DNA of 64,000 nucleotides from Phycicoccus sp. HDW14. GTDB taxonomy: Bacteria > Actinomycetota > Actinomycetes > Actinomycetales > Dermatophilaceae. Made by a program: the position numbers and the translations under genes. The notes under the pieces were generated by a model, which made no database searches, was not told where the DNA came from, and was given only the letters and a program-made list of their open reading frames with translations. The stretch lies in assembly GCF_011383005.1 (NCBI RefSeq), contig NZ_CP049935.1, positions 1,240,001 through 1,304,000 on the forward strand. Direction: 5' to 3'. Shown here one piece after another: positions 29,955 to 41,610 of this stretch (positions are counted from its first letter, which is position 1; every line of letters starts with the position of its first letter).

Positions 29955-31084
29955 CTAGGCGCGGCGCAGGAGCAGGACGGTCTCCACGTGCCGGGTCTGG
30001 GGGAACATGTCGACGACCCGGCCCTCGACCGGGCGCAGGCCAGGCATCGCGGCGAGGTCGCGGGCCAGCGTGTCGACGTTGCAGCTCGAGTAGACGACGT
30101 GCGACGCGCGGGAGGCCTCGAGCCGGGCGGCGAGCGCGGGGCCGATGCCGCGGCGCGGTGGGTTGACGACGACGAGGTCGGGGTCGCCGGGCAGGTCGGC
30201 CGTCGCGTCGGCGGTGGTGAAGGTGATGTCGAGCCCCACTGTGCGAGAGCTCATCTCGGCTGCCGCCTGGCGAGCGGCGGCCACCGCGTCGGGGGCCGAC
30301 TCGACGCCGGTGACCCGTCGGCCGGGCGCTGCGAGGTGGAGGGCGAAGCCGCCGACACCGCAGTAGAGGTCGGTGACCGAGTCGGGGGCGACGTCGTCGG
30401 CCCACCGACGGGCCTGGTCGTAGAGCCGCTGTGCGACAACGGTGTTGGTCTGGAAGAACGCACGCGGGCCGACGTGGAGGGTGACGTCACCGAGCCGCAT
30501 GGGCAGCAGCGACTCGTCGGTGAGGACGACCTCGGTCTCGCCCTCGAGCACCGCCTTGTGCTCGGGGTGCAGGTTGACCGTCACGACCCGGGCCGAGGGC
30601 ACGGCGGCGAGCACCGCGGGCAGCGCACCGCGGACGGCCGTGAGCCCGTCCTCGCTGCGCACGACGAAGCGGACGAGGTGCTCACCGGCGGGGAGTGGGT
30701 GACGATGAGGTACTTCAGCTCGCCCCGGCGGGCGGGCACGTCGTAGGGCTCGAGGCCGAGGTCGGCGACGACGCGGTGCAGGGGGTCGAACGTGGCCGAC
30801 AACCCGGGCTCGTAGAGGCCGCAGCGGCGCAGGTCGACGCCGCGGCCGCGCTCGTCGAGGATGCCGAGCGTCGGCCGCCCCGCGCGCCCGCCCACGACGA
30901 GCTTGGCCTTGTTGCGGAAGTGCGACGGGGGGGAGGTGACCGGGGGCAGCCAGCGCAGGCCGGCCGAGTGCGCGGCGAGCACTTCGCGGACGTGGCGCTC
31001 CTTGTCGGCGAGCTGGGTGTCGTACGGGCTGCCCATGAGGGTGCACGAGCGGCACCGGCCGGCGTCGAAGTAGTCGCACTGCAT
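29955..31084 (-). CDS. rlmC: 23S rRNA (uracil-C5)-methyltransferase RlmC/RumA family (frameshifted as read)
   Basis: Radical-independent m5U methyltransferase with an iron-sulfur cluster. The N-terminal cluster motif MQCDYFDAGRCRSCTLMG fits RlmC, which lacks the TRAM domain. The C-terminal Rossmann part has DLYCGVGGFALHLA, DLVVVNPPRRGIG and the nucleophile region VVYSSCNVDTLARDL. The frames change at 30690-30693; adding one base to this GGGG run gives VTHSPAGEHLVRFVV and a single protein of about 376 residues. ATG 31084 is the only sensible start. It is divergent from the isochorismatase-family gene. Confidence 0.9.
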
Positions 31085-31177
31085 CGCCGCACAGCGTACG
31101 GCCGACGCGGAGCCGGGCGGGTGTCGGTGCGGGGTCCTAGCGTGGGGCACGGCTCGGCCACCGACGGAAGGGACCCC

Positions 31178-31732
31178 ATGACCACCCTCGACGGACGCTC
31201 CGGGACGGCGCTGCTCGTCATCGACGTCCAGAACGGTGTCGTCGGTGACGCCCACGACCGCGACGGCGTCGTCTCGCGCATCGGCGCGCTCGTCGAGCGG
31301 GCGCGCGGTCAGCAGGTCCCGGTCGTCTGGGTGCAGCACAACAGCGACGACGAGCTGCGCGCGGGGGAGGAGCCGTGGCAGATCGTGCCCGAGCTCGTCC
31401 CGGCCGACGGGGAGGCCGTCGTGCAGAAGCGGTACGGCGACTCCTTCGAGGGCACCGACCTCGAGGACGTCCTCGCGGCGGCCGGGGTCGGGCGGCTCGT
31501 CGTCACGGGCGCCGAGACCGACGCGTGCGTGCGCTCCACCATCCACGGCGGGTTCACCCGGGGCTACGACGTCACACTCGTCGGAGACGCGCACACCACG
31601 GGGGACAAGTCCGACTGGGGCGCACCGGCTCCCGCCGACGTCATCGCCCACACCAACCTCTACTGGCAGTACCAGGACGCCCCGGGGCGCACGGCCGGCA
31701 CCGCCGACGCCGCCGACGTCGTGCTCGGCTGA
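31178..31732 (+). CDS. Isochorismatase-family cysteine hydrolase
   Basis: 184-residue protein. The catalytic triad is visible as D in ALLVIDVQNGVV, K in AVVQKRYGDSFEGTDL and C in VTGAETDACVRSTIHGG. Members hydrolyse isochorismate, nicotinamide or other amides. The lack of nicotinamidase metal ligands (DxHxxxH) argues against pncA. ATG 31178 is preceded by AAGGGA. Convergent with the SGNH hydrolase gene, eight bases apart. The exact substrate is not determined. Confidence 0.9.
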   Translation: MTTLDGRSGTALLVIDVQNGVVGDAHDRDGVVSRIGALVERARGQQVPVVWVQHNSDDELRAGEEPWQIVPELVPADGEAVVQKRYGDSFEGTDLEDVLAAAGVGRLVVTGAETDACVRSTIHGGFTRGYDVTLVGDAHTTGDKSDWGAPAPADVIAHTNLYWQYQDAPGRTAGTADAADVVLG

Positions 31733-31739
31733 GTCCCGC

Positions 31740-32474
31740 CTACTCCGGCGACTCGAGCGCGCGGAGGGCGACGGGCAGGAACGGTCGGGCCATCTCCCCG
31801 TACCCGGCGTCGTTGGGGTGGAAGAAGTCCGACGCGAGCCGGCCGCGCCAGCTGCTGGGCCCGTCGGTGCGCAGGTCGACGATGGTGAGGTCGCCGCGCC
31901 CGGCCGCCTCCTCGAGGTGCAGGTTGGCTCGGCGCGCCGCGGTGCGCGGCTGGGGGAGGGTGGCCACCACGGCGCCGCGCGGGAGCGCGGCCACCATCCG
32001 GGCGAACGCGTCGGGCAGGCCGCGGCGGAAGGCCCCGCCGGCGAACAGGTCGTTCGAGCCGATCATCACCGTCACGAGGTCGGGCTCGTCGGTGCCGACC
32101 GGCGGTGGCAGGGCGCGCAGCACCGGCAGCTGCTGGTCGACGAGGTCGGGGGTGCGGGCCCCGGTGGCCGAGAGGTTCACGACGACGAGGGGATGGCCGC
32201 GCTGCGCGAGCAGGGCCGCCAGCTGGTCGACCCACCCGGCGTCCCACGCGGAGGCACCGACGCCCTGCGACATCGAGTCGCCGAGCACCACCCATCGGCG
32301 GCCGGGAGCGCCCAGGGCACGGCGGTTGTGCTCGGCCCAGGCCGTGGCGTACGGCTCGACCTGGTCGTTGACGGCCCGGACGCCGGGCAGCACGCTGCCG
32401 AGCGCGCGGGTGAGCACACCGCGCTCCCGCCCGGTGCGGTTCTCGTAGCCCAGCGGCAGGGGAGCGGTGCTCAC
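31740..32474 (-). CDS. SGNH/GDSL hydrolase family protein
   Basis: Cytoplasmic serine esterase of 244 residues; no signal peptide is seen. Block I (WVVLGDSMSQGVGASAW) carries the nucleophile serine. Block II has the oxyanion glycine in NLSATGARTPDL, block III is TVMIGSNDLFAG, and block V is the catalytic D-H pair in SDFFHPNDAGY. GTG 32474 overlaps the stop of the upstream GNAT gene by four bases. Substrate unknown, perhaps acetylated sugars or lipids. Confidence 0.9.
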   Translation of the reverse strand: MSTAPLPLGYENRTGRERGVLTRALGSVLPGVRAVNDQVEPYATAWAEHNRRALGAPGRRWVVLGDSMSQGVGASAWDAGWVDQLAALLAQRGHPLVVVNLSATGARTPDLVDQQLPVLRALPPPVGTDEPDLVTVMIGSNDLFAGGAFRRGLPDAFARMVAALPRGAVVATLPQPRTAARRANLHLEEAAGRGDLTIVDLRTDGPSSWRGRLASDFFHPNDAGYGEMARPFLPVALRALESPE

Positions 32475-33169
32475 GCCAGCCCCTCCCGGACCGCCGCGAG
32501 GGAGCGTCGTTGGACGCCGGCGTCGTCGACGTTGTCGTCGGCGAGCCAGGCCCGCATCGCCGCGCGCACGACGGGCCACTCGGCGTCGGTGACCGAGAAC
32601 CAGGTCGTGTCGCGGTTGCGTCCCTTGACGATCCGGTCCTGGCGCCAGGTCCCCTCCTCCACGAACCCGAGGCGGAGGGCGGCCCGCCGCGAGGGCGCGT
32701 TGAGGCTGTCGCACTTCCACTCGTACCGGCGGTAGCCCAGGGTGTCGAACGCGTGTTCGGCCAGGAGCAGCTGGGTCTCGGTGGCGGCCCGGGTGCGCTG
32801 GAGAGCGGGGGAGTAGACGATGGCCCCGACCTCGATGCTGCCCATGGCGGGGTCGGCGCGCATGAGATCCAGGCGCCCGAGGAGGGAACCGTCGGGGGAC
32901 TCGACGGCGAACGACGTGCCGAGCGGCGGACGGGCGGCACCCGCGATGGTGGCCAGCGCCGCTGCGGATGTCGTCGGCGGGTCCCAGGGCAGGTAGGTCC
33001 AGAGCTCGGGGTGGACGCCCAGGGCCTCGACGACGGCGGGCGCGTCCTCGGCCACGAGCGGCCGGAGCGTCACGAACCGGCCGGCGAGGACGACCGGGGC
33101 CGGCGGGGCGGCGCCGTGCCAGTCCAGCGTGTCGCCGACGCTCTGACCGTGGGCGTTGGTGGCGGTCAC
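32471..33169 (-). CDS. GNAT family N-acetyltransferase (RimJ/RimL type)
   Basis: 232-residue acetyltransferase. It shows the RimJ/RimL-type start (LAGRFVTLRPLVAEDAPAVVEAL), IEVGAIVYSPALQRTRAATET in the acetyl-CoA binding region, and RRYEWKCDSLNAPSRRAALRLGF at the end of the fold. A substrate protein or small molecule cannot be assigned. It is coupled to the SGNH hydrolase gene through an overlapping stop and start, so the two may be functionally linked. Confidence 0.9.
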   Translation of the reverse strand: MTATNAHGQSVGDTLDWHGAAPPAPVVLAGRFVTLRPLVAEDAPAVVEALGVHPELWTYLPWDPPTTSAAALATIAGAARPPLGTSFAVESPDGSLLGRLDLMRADPAMGSIEVGAIVYSPALQRTRAATETQLLLAEHAFDTLGYRRYEWKCDSLNAPSRRAALRLGFVEEGTWRQDRIVKGRNRDTTWFSVTDAEWPVVRAAMRAWLADDNVDDAGVQRRSLAAVREGLA

Positions 33170-33219
33170 GCGCCCAGCCTATGGTCGGCGTCCGGTGCGG
33201 CTGCCCCTAGGCTCGCCCG

Positions 33220-34740
33220 GTGACGACGCCCGACCCTCCGAGCCCGAGCGCCACCTCCGAGGGCATCGCCCCGGCCGACCTCGCGGTCGTCCTGCGCGTC
33301 CTCGGGTCGCTGCACGAGCTGCCGGCCGACCACCCCGACATCCAGACCGTCAAGCGCGCCACCGGGAAGATGTACAAGGCCGTCCGCAAAGACCGCAAGG
33401 CCGCGGCCCGGGCCGCCGAGGTGGCCCACGACCGGACGGTCACCGAGGCGACGGCGACCGGTTCGCGCCAGCGCATCGACGACGAGACCCGGGGCATCCC
33501 GCTCGTCTCGAGCGCCCCCGGAGCCGTGGCGGGCACCTTGCTCAACCCGCGGGGCTGCTACATCTGCAAGTCCGACTACCGGCAGGTCGACGCGTTCTAC
33601 CACTGGCTCTGTCCGACGTGCGCCGCGATGTCGCACGCCAAGCGCGACCAGCGCACCGACCTCACCGGCAAGCGGGCGCTGCTCACCGGGGGGCGCGCCA
33701 AGATCGGGATGTACATCGCCCTGCGGCTGCTGCGCGACGGCGCGCACACGACCATCACGACCCGCTTCCCGCACGACGCGGTGCGGCGGTTCGCGGCCCT
33801 CGAGGACGCCCCCGAGTGGATCCACCGGCTCAAGGTCGTCGGCATCGACCTGCGCGACCCCACCCAGGTCCTGTCGCTGGCCGACGAGGTCGCGGCCGCC
33901 GGCCCGCTCGACATCCTCGTGAACAACGCCTGCCAGACGGTGCGGCGCAGCCCCGGCGCGTACTCACGGCTGGTCGAGCTCGAGTCGGCCCCGCTGCCCA
34001 CCGACGTTGCGCTGCCCGACGTGGTGACCTTCGACCGGGTCAGCGAGGCCCACCCGGCCGCGATCGCGGGGGCCCTGCGCGAGCACGAGGTCGCGCACCA
34101 CGACGGGGAGAGCACCGCCCACGCACTGGCGGCCCGGACGGCGGCGCAGCTGAGCGCCATCGCCCTGTCGGCGGACAGCGCATCGCTCGAGCGCCACCGG
34201 GCGGGGACGGCGGTTGACGCCGGGGGACTGCTGCCCGACCTGCAGCGGACGAACTCCTGGACACAGCACGTCGACCACGTCGACCCGCTGGAGCTGCTCG
34301 AGGTGCAGCTGTGCAACCAGACCGCACCCTTCCTCCTGGTGTCCCGGCTGCGCGCGTCGATGCGGGCCGCGGTGCAGGCGGGGGCCCGGCGCGCCTACGT
34401 CGTCAACGTCAGCGCCATGGAGGGCCAGTTCTCGCGGCGCTACAAGGGGCCGGGGCACCCGCACACGAACATGAGCAAGGCCGCGCTGAACATGCTGACA
34501 CGCACCTCGGCGGGCGAGATGTTCGAGACCGACCGGATCCTCATGACGGCCGTCGACACGGGGTGGATCACCGACGAGCGGCCGCACGACGAGAAGCTGC
34601 GGCTGGCCGACGAGGGCTGGCACGCGCCGCTCGACCTCGTCGACGGTGCGGCCCGTGTCTACGACCCCGTCGTGCGCGGCGAGGCCGGGGAGGACCTGTA
34701 CGGCTGCTTCCTCAAGGACTTCCGACCCAGCCCCTGGTGA
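33220..34740 (+). CDS. Short-chain dehydrogenase with N-terminal Cys4 module
   Basis: 506-residue SDR, about twice the usual length. Residues 1-110 are helical and charged. Residues 113-134 hold four cysteines in a CxxC-x14-CxxC pattern (GCYICK and WLCPTC), probably a structural zinc site. The Rossmann domain starts at about residue 150 (ALLTGGRAKIGMYIALRLL) and contains LDILVNNACQTVRR, NVSAMEGQF and HTNMSKAALNM. At the YxxxK position the lysine is kept, but the tyrosine is replaced by threonine, so a standard oxidoreductase reaction is uncertain. A long insertion (about residues 250-350) separates the halves. Substrate unknown. Confidence 0.85.
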   Translation: MTTPDPPSPSATSEGIAPADLAVVLRVLGSLHELPADHPDIQTVKRATGKMYKAVRKDRKAAARAAEVAHDRTVTEATATGSRQRIDDETRGIPLVSSAPGAVAGTLLNPRGCYICKSDYRQVDAFYHWLCPTCAAMSHAKRDQRTDLTGKRALLTGGRAKIGMYIALRLLRDGAHTTITTRFPHDAVRRFAALEDAPEWIHRLKVVGIDLRDPTQVLSLADEVAAAGPLDILVNNACQTVRRSPGAYSRLVELESAPLPTDVALPDVVTFDRVSEAHPAAIAGALREHEVAHHDGESTAHALAARTAAQLSAIALSADSASLERHRAGTAVDAGGLLPDLQRTNSWTQHVDHVDPLELLEVQLCNQTAPFLLVSRLRASMRAAVQAGARRAYVVNVSAMEGQFSRRYKGPGHPHTNMSKAALNMLTRTSAGEMFETDRILMTAVDTGWITDERPHDEKLRLADEGWHAPLDLVDGAARVYDPVVRGEAGEDLYGCFLKDFRPSPW

Positions 34741-34768
34741 TCCGGGGGGAGCCCCGTGCGAAGGCGTA

Positions 34769-34787
34769 TTGACATAATGTGGATTAT
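34769..34787 (+). promoter_or_regulatory. AT-rich palindrome with TTGACA, candidate operator/promoter for the DUF3105 gene
   Basis: TTGACA at 34769-34774 runs into a perfect inverted repeat ATAAT-GTGG-ATTAT (34774-34787). This is the most AT-rich island in its GC-rich surroundings. It lies 62 bases before GTG 34849. A consensus-like -35 overlapped by a palindrome suggests a repressor site, but no good -10 is evident 17 bases downstream. Confidence 0.4.
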
Positions 34788-34848
34788 CGGCGTTGGGTGA
34801 GCGGGCTGGGTACGGTCGCGTGCAGGTCGGCGCCGTACGCTCCGGGCC

Positions 34849-35430
34849 GTGACCGTTCCGGAGCCTGACACCGACCACGGGACGTCCCGCGTGTCGCGCC
34901 GGCGGCTCGGCGTCGCGCTGCTGGTGCTGGCGGCCCTGGTCGCCGTGGCGGTCGGCACCGGCGCGTTCCTCGGGCGCGATCGCAACACGCCGGACATCGA
35001 CGGCCTGCGGACCTGGCGCCTCGAACCGTCGCACGTCACGGGGCCGGTCGACCATGCACAGTCGCCGGCCGTGGGCGGCCCGCACGCACCGCAGTGGCTG
35101 AACTGCGGGGTGTACGGCGCCCCGGTTCCGGAGGAGAACGCGGTGCACTCGCTCGAGCACGGCGCGGTCTGGGTCACGTACCGGCCCGGGCTGGCGAGTG
35201 CCGACGTGTCCCGGCTCGTGGCCGGGCTGCCCGACACCTTCGTCATCGTCTCGCCGTACCCCGGGCTGCGCGCACCCGTCGTCGTGTCGGCCTGGGGCGC
35301 CCAGGTGGCCCTGCGCGGGGTCGACGACGAGCGCCTCGGCGAGTTCGTCCGGTTCTACCGCCGCGGCGTCACCACGCTCGAGCCCGGCGGCCCGTGCCAC
35401 GGCGGCACCGGTGCTCCCGGTCGGGAGTGA
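34849..35430 (+). CDS. DUF3105 domain-containing membrane-anchored protein
   Basis: 193 residues. A short cytoplasmic segment (RVSRRRLG) precedes a signal-anchor helix (VALLVLAALVAVAVGTGAFL, about residues 21-40). The extracytoplasmic DUF3105 domain follows, with SPAVGGPHAPQWLNCGVYGAPVPEE, VHSLEHGAVWVTY and a final GGPCHGG. The histidines and two cysteines are conserved in the family, whose function is unknown; such proteins sometimes accompany metal or redox transport genes. The start is GTG 34849. Convergent with the UvrA-like gene, three bases apart. Confidence 0.87.
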   Translation: MTVPEPDTDHGTSRVSRRRLGVALLVLAALVAVAVGTGAFLGRDRNTPDIDGLRTWRLEPSHVTGPVDHAQSPAVGGPHAPQWLNCGVYGAPVPEENAVHSLEHGAVWVTYRPGLASADVSRLVAGLPDTFVIVSPYPGLRAPVVVSAWGAQVALRGVDDERLGEFVRFYRRGVTTLEPGGPCHGGTGAPGRE

Positions 35431-35433
35431 CCC

Positions 35434-37785
<2,352 letters not shown>

Positions 37786-37789
37786 CCGG

Positions 37790-38179
37790 TCAGGCTAGGC
37801 GGGCCGGGGCCCTCCTCGCTTCTCGGTTCCTCACCTCCTCGGTCGCCGGCGCCTCGTCGGGCAGCCGACGCACCCGGGCCGCCTCCACCTCGTAGCGGCT
37901 GGCCGCGGCGGCGCCGGCGCGGAAGAACCGCCGCCGCAGCGACCCCTCGACCTCCACCCGCATCCCGACCGTGAGCCGGGAGGCCGCCCGGCGCGTGGCG
38001 GCGCTCCAGCACGCGACGTCGAGGGTGTCGACCCCCGGGCGGTCGCGGCCGCGCGCCCGAGGGCGCGGGACGGTGACCCGCAGCGTGTGGACCACGTCGC
38101 CGCTCGGCAGCTCGCGTGGTGCGTCGAGCGAGGTGACCCTGCCGACGAGCCGGACCATGTTGTCGTCGTTCCCGGACAT
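37790..38179 (-). CDS. Single-stranded DNA-binding protein (SSB-like, OB fold)
   Basis: 129-residue protein with an OB-fold core (NMVRLVGRVTSLDAPRELPSGD, VHTLRVTV, DTLDVACWSAATRRAASRLTVG and MRVEVEGSLRRRFF). It lacks the acidic D-D-I-P-F tail of housekeeping SSB and ends with a basic segment (NREARRAPARLA), so it is a paralogous SSB. ATG 38179 is preceded by AGGAG. It lies upstream of the UvrA-like gene on the same strand, four bases apart, which suggests a shared role in DNA-damage tolerance. Confidence 0.85.
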   Translation of the reverse strand: MSGNDDNMVRLVGRVTSLDAPRELPSGDVVHTLRVTVPRPRARGRDRPGVDTLDVACWSAATRRAASRLTVGMRVEVEGSLRRRFFRAGAAAASRYEVEAARVRRLPDEAPATEEVRNREARRAPARLA

Positions 38180-38500
38180 GACTCCTACCCCTGTCGTGGT
38201 GCGGTCGGTACGCCACCAGCCCACCGTGCCCCGGACCCCGCGGCAAGGCCGCTCCCGGTGCCTGTGGACGACCGCGCGCTGGGCCGCCCCTGTGGACGGA
38301 CGGACCCGGCGGGCGACCCCCGGTGGGGTTCGTGGGGCCGGTGTGACCGCTCGGCCCCCCGACCTCGGTCGATCGGCCACCAATTCGGCCGGAGCCGCCG
38401 CCGGCCCTCGCTCCTGTGCCTATCGTGGAAGGACGCGCACGGTGCAGGGCGTGCGCCGGTCCCCGCGTCGTCGGGGCCTTCAGCGTGGGAGAGAAGTCAA
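38180..38500. other. Divergent intergenic region without a gene
   Basis: 321 bases between the SSB-like gene (minus) and the VanY-like gene (plus). No protein or structured RNA of a known class is recognised; in particular the conserved blocks of a cyclic-di-AMP riboswitch, often found before actinobacterial cell-wall hydrolases, are not seen. A TATCGT at 38421-38426 could be a -10 for the peptidase gene, but there is no matching -35. GC-rich short inverted repeats occur near 38455-38480. Confidence 0.5.
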
Positions 38501-39908
38501 GTGCGTCGATCGGTGGTGGGGATGATGGTCCGTCGGACCGTCGTCGCCGTGCTCACGGGAGCGGTGGGCCTGGCCCTCCTGGCTCCCGCCGTCCCGGCCT
38601 CGGCACTCCCCCGTGGCCCGGAGACCGGTCCGGTGCTCGGTGCCGCCACCCCGACACCGACCCCCACGCCGACCCCGAGCCCCACGCGGTCCGGCACCCC
38701 GACGCCGACCCCCTCCCCCACACCCCACCCGTCGGCCACCCCGAAGCCCCCGGCCCGGGCGGCGGCCACGAGGAGCCCGACGAGCCGGCGCCGATCTCGG
38801 GGCAGCGCTGGCCGCCCAGATCGCCGAGGCCGACCGCGTCGCCGGGCTCATCGAGCGCTCCACCTCCGACGTCGCCGCCGAGATGCGGCGCATGGACGTG
38901 CTGTCCGACCGCTCGAACGCCGTCCTCGAGGACCTCGCCGAGGCCACCGACACCGAGGCGGCCGCCCGGCAGGAGGCCACGCAGGCCCGCACCGACCTCG
39001 TCGCGCTCGAGGCCCGGCTGGCCATCGCCCGGGCCGTGGTGCGCGACTGGGTGTTCGACGTGTACTCCGGCGGTGGCGGCGACTCCGACATCGTCGGGAT
39101 GTTCGACGCGATGAAGAGCGACGACGAGCGGGTCGGCGACCCCCTCGGCGACCTGTCCTACCTCACCGACCAGCGCACGCGGGCCCTCCAGGAGGTGCGG
39201 GTCCTCACCGCCGAGCAGGTGCGCCTCACCGCCACCGCCGAGCAGGCCGAGGCCACCGCGACCACCGCCCGCGCCAAGATCGCGCGCACCAAGGCCGAGC
39301 TCGATGGGCTGATGGCCGCGCAGCGGGAGAAGATCGGCGCTCTGCGCAAGGCGCAGATGGCCGAGGTCGACAAGGCCGGACCCATCGCCGGCGCCCTCGT
39401 CGGTGCCCGCAGCCCCGCGGCCCGGCGGGCGGCCGAGCGGCTGCGCGCGGCCCTCACGCTCGCCGTCGTCGAGACCGCGCACGTCGGCAAGCCCTGCACC
39501 GACGACTCCGGCGCCTACCCCAACGGGATGTTCCCCACCAAGGCCCTCTGCGCCGTCTGGGGAGCGCCCGGCGAGCGGCTCGCGCCCCGCGCCGCCGCCG
39601 CGTTCAGTGCGATGTCCAAGGCCTACGCCGCACAGACCGGCACCCCGCTGTGCATCACCGACTCCTACCGCTCCTACGCCGAGCAGGTCTCGGTCAAGGG
39701 CACCCGCGGCCGGTTCGCCGCCACCCCGGGCACGAGCCGGCACGGCCTCGGCCGCGCGGTCGACCTCTGCGGCGGCGTCGACGACTTCGGCTCGGCGGCC
39801 CACCGTTGGATGCGCCAGAACGCCCCGCTCTACGGCTGGTTCCACCCCTCGTGGGCCGAGGCCGGCGGGTCGCTGCCCGAGCCGTGGCACTGGGAGTACG
39901 CGGGCTGA
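38501..39908 (+). CDS. Secreted D-alanyl-D-alanine carboxypeptidase, VanY/M15 family (frameshifted as read)
   Basis: The signal peptide is VVGMMVRRTVVAVLTGAVGLALLAPAVPASA (residues 5-35). A proline/threonine linker (TPTPTPTPSPTRSGTPTPTP) follows, then a long coiled coil (AALAAQIAEADRVAGLIERS through TKAELDGLMAAQREKIGALR) like those of NlpC/P60 and M23 hydrolases. The C-terminal peptidase has the zinc motif SRHGLGRAVDL, CITDSYRSYAEQ and EPWHWEYAG. The three parts are in different frames. One C restored at 38747-38751 and one G at 38799-38802 join them (HEEPDEPAPISGAALAAQIAEAD). GTG 38501 follows GGGAGAGAAG. It is likely to trim peptidoglycan stem peptides. Confidence 0.85.
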
Positions 39909-39999
39909 ACGAGCCCCTGCCCTCCCCCGGCGATGACGCGCTGGACCGAGTAGTCCGACCTACGGCGCGCGGCGGCACCGGTGTGGAACGCTGCGACCC

Positions 40000-41558
40000 A
40001 TGACGACGCAGTCGCAGGCCCCGGAGGCCTACGCGGAGACCGCCAGGTACCAGCGCCCCTGGTACTGGTACGACTGGGCCAACTCGGCCTTCGTGACGAC
40101 CGTCGGGACGGTCCTCTTCGGGCCCTACCTCACCGAGGTGGCCACCGAGGCGGCCTGCCCCGGGCTCGCCGAGGACGCCACGTGCACCACCGACCTCTAC
40201 GTCGTCCCCGCCGCCGCGAACCTCCCGGGCTGGGTGTCCGGCGCGGCGATGGTCCTCGCCGTGCTCCTGCTCGTCGGGCTGGTGCTCTCGCTCGTGGCCT
40301 ACGCCCGCGACACGAAGCTGCCGTACCGCCCCTCGGCGCTCATCGGCCCGCTGGCGCTGGCCACCGTCGTGCTCGTGCTCACGGCGCCGCTCGACCCCGG
40401 CTCGGTCGCCCCCTACACCGTCACCCTCGCGACGATCGTCTCGGCCGTCCTGCTCGTCTTCGTCGGCGCGGTCACCGACCGCACGCCGCGCCCGGCCCGG
40501 CTGCTTGGCATCTTCGCCTGGACCGGCTCGGCGGCCGGCATCCTGCTCTTCTTCCTCTCGGGCACCAACTGGCGCTTCGGCGCCCTGATGATGATCATCG
40601 CCTCGATCAGCCTCGGTGCCTCGCTCGTCGTCTACGACGCCATCCTCTGCCGCATCGCCCACCCCGATGACCGCGACAAGGTCTCCAGCCGCGGCTGGGC
40701 CCTGGGCTACCTCGGCGGCGGTCTGCTGCTGGCGGTCAACCTCGTCATCGTCAGCAAGCCCGAGCTCATCGGGGCCACCACGGGCACGGCCGTGCGCATC
40801 AGCCTGCTCTCGGCCGGCCTCTGGTGGGCGCTGTTCACCCTCATCCCCGTCATCGGGATGTGGAACCTGCGCGGGACGCCGCAGTCGGCCGTCGACGCCC
40901 CACGCGCCGGCATCATCGGCGGCAGCCTCACCCAGCTCGGGCACACGTTCCGCGACCTGCGCGCCTACCCGAACACGCTGCTCTTCCTGCTCGCCTACCT
41001 GTTCTTCAACGACGGCATCCAGACCGTCATCTCCTCGAGCAGCCTCTACGGCGCCGAGCAGCTGAAGTTCGGGCAGAGCCAGCTCATCGCCCTCATCCTG
41101 CTCGTCCAGTTCGTCGCCTTCGGTGGGGCGCTGCTCTTCGGGTGGCTGGCCGGTCGCTGGGGGCGTGGCGCACCATCCTGCGCAGCCTCGTCGCGTGGTC
41201 GCTCATCGTCATCGCGGCGTTCTTCCTCCCGGAGAAGGCGTTCATCCCGTTCGTCGCGCTCGGGGTGTTCATCGGCATCGTGCTCGGCGGGTCCCAGGCC
41301 CTGAGCCGCTCGCTCTTCTCGCAGCTGGTCCCCCGGGCCCGGGAGGCGGAGTTCTTCGCCTTCTACCAGGCGATGGAGCGCGGCACCTCGTGGTTCGGGG
41401 CCCTGACCTTCGGCCTCGTGCACCAGCTGACCGACTCCTACCGGCCGGCGATCGTCGCGCTCATCGTCTTCTTCGTCCTCGGGTACCTCGTGCTGCGACG
41501 CGTCGACGTCCGGCAGGGCATCCTCGACGCGGGGAACGAGCTCCCCCGGGTGGTCTGA
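40000..41558 (+). CDS. MFS transporter, UMF1 family (frameshifted as read)
   Basis: Twelve-helix type transporter of about 519 residues, related to the Atg22/UMF1 group. The N-terminus RPWYWYDWANSAFVTTVGTVLFGPY is the family signature, with DGIQTVISSSSLYGAEQL in the second half. The last five helices (LVAWSLIVIAAFFLPEKAF through AIVALIVFFVLGYLVLRRVD) are shifted by one frame. Adding one G to the run at 41159-41163 gives GWLAGRWGAWRTILRSLVAW. Substrates of bacterial members are unknown. It ends just before a CRP-like palindrome. Confidence 0.87.
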
Positions 41559-41568
41559 GCCGACGTGG

Positions 41569-41584
41569 TGTGATGCACGTCACA
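41569..41584 (+). promoter_or_regulatory. CRP/GlxR-like binding palindrome
   Basis: TGTGATGCACGTCACA matches the cAMP-receptor-protein pattern TGTGA-N6-TCACA exactly. The symmetry extends one base on each side (GTGTGA and TCACAC). It lies between the MFS gene and rbpA, 42 bases upstream of the SigR-like -35. It is a candidate site for a Crp/GlxR-family regulator acting on rbpA. Confidence 0.5.
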
Positions 41585-41610
41585 CCCGTGGGTACCGTCC
41601 GGTAGGCCGT

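Noticed and set aside
32745..32760. LexA-like palindrome TCGAACGCGTGTTCGG
   Set aside because: One mismatch to the consensus and located in the middle of the minus-strand GNAT coding sequence, where the bases are explained by conserved codons; no promoter nearby.
38640..38750. Apparent tandem repeat of CCGACACC/CCCACC units
   Set aside because: It encodes the PT-rich linker of a secreted peptidase, so the repetition is a protein property rather than a mobile or CRISPR-like repeat.
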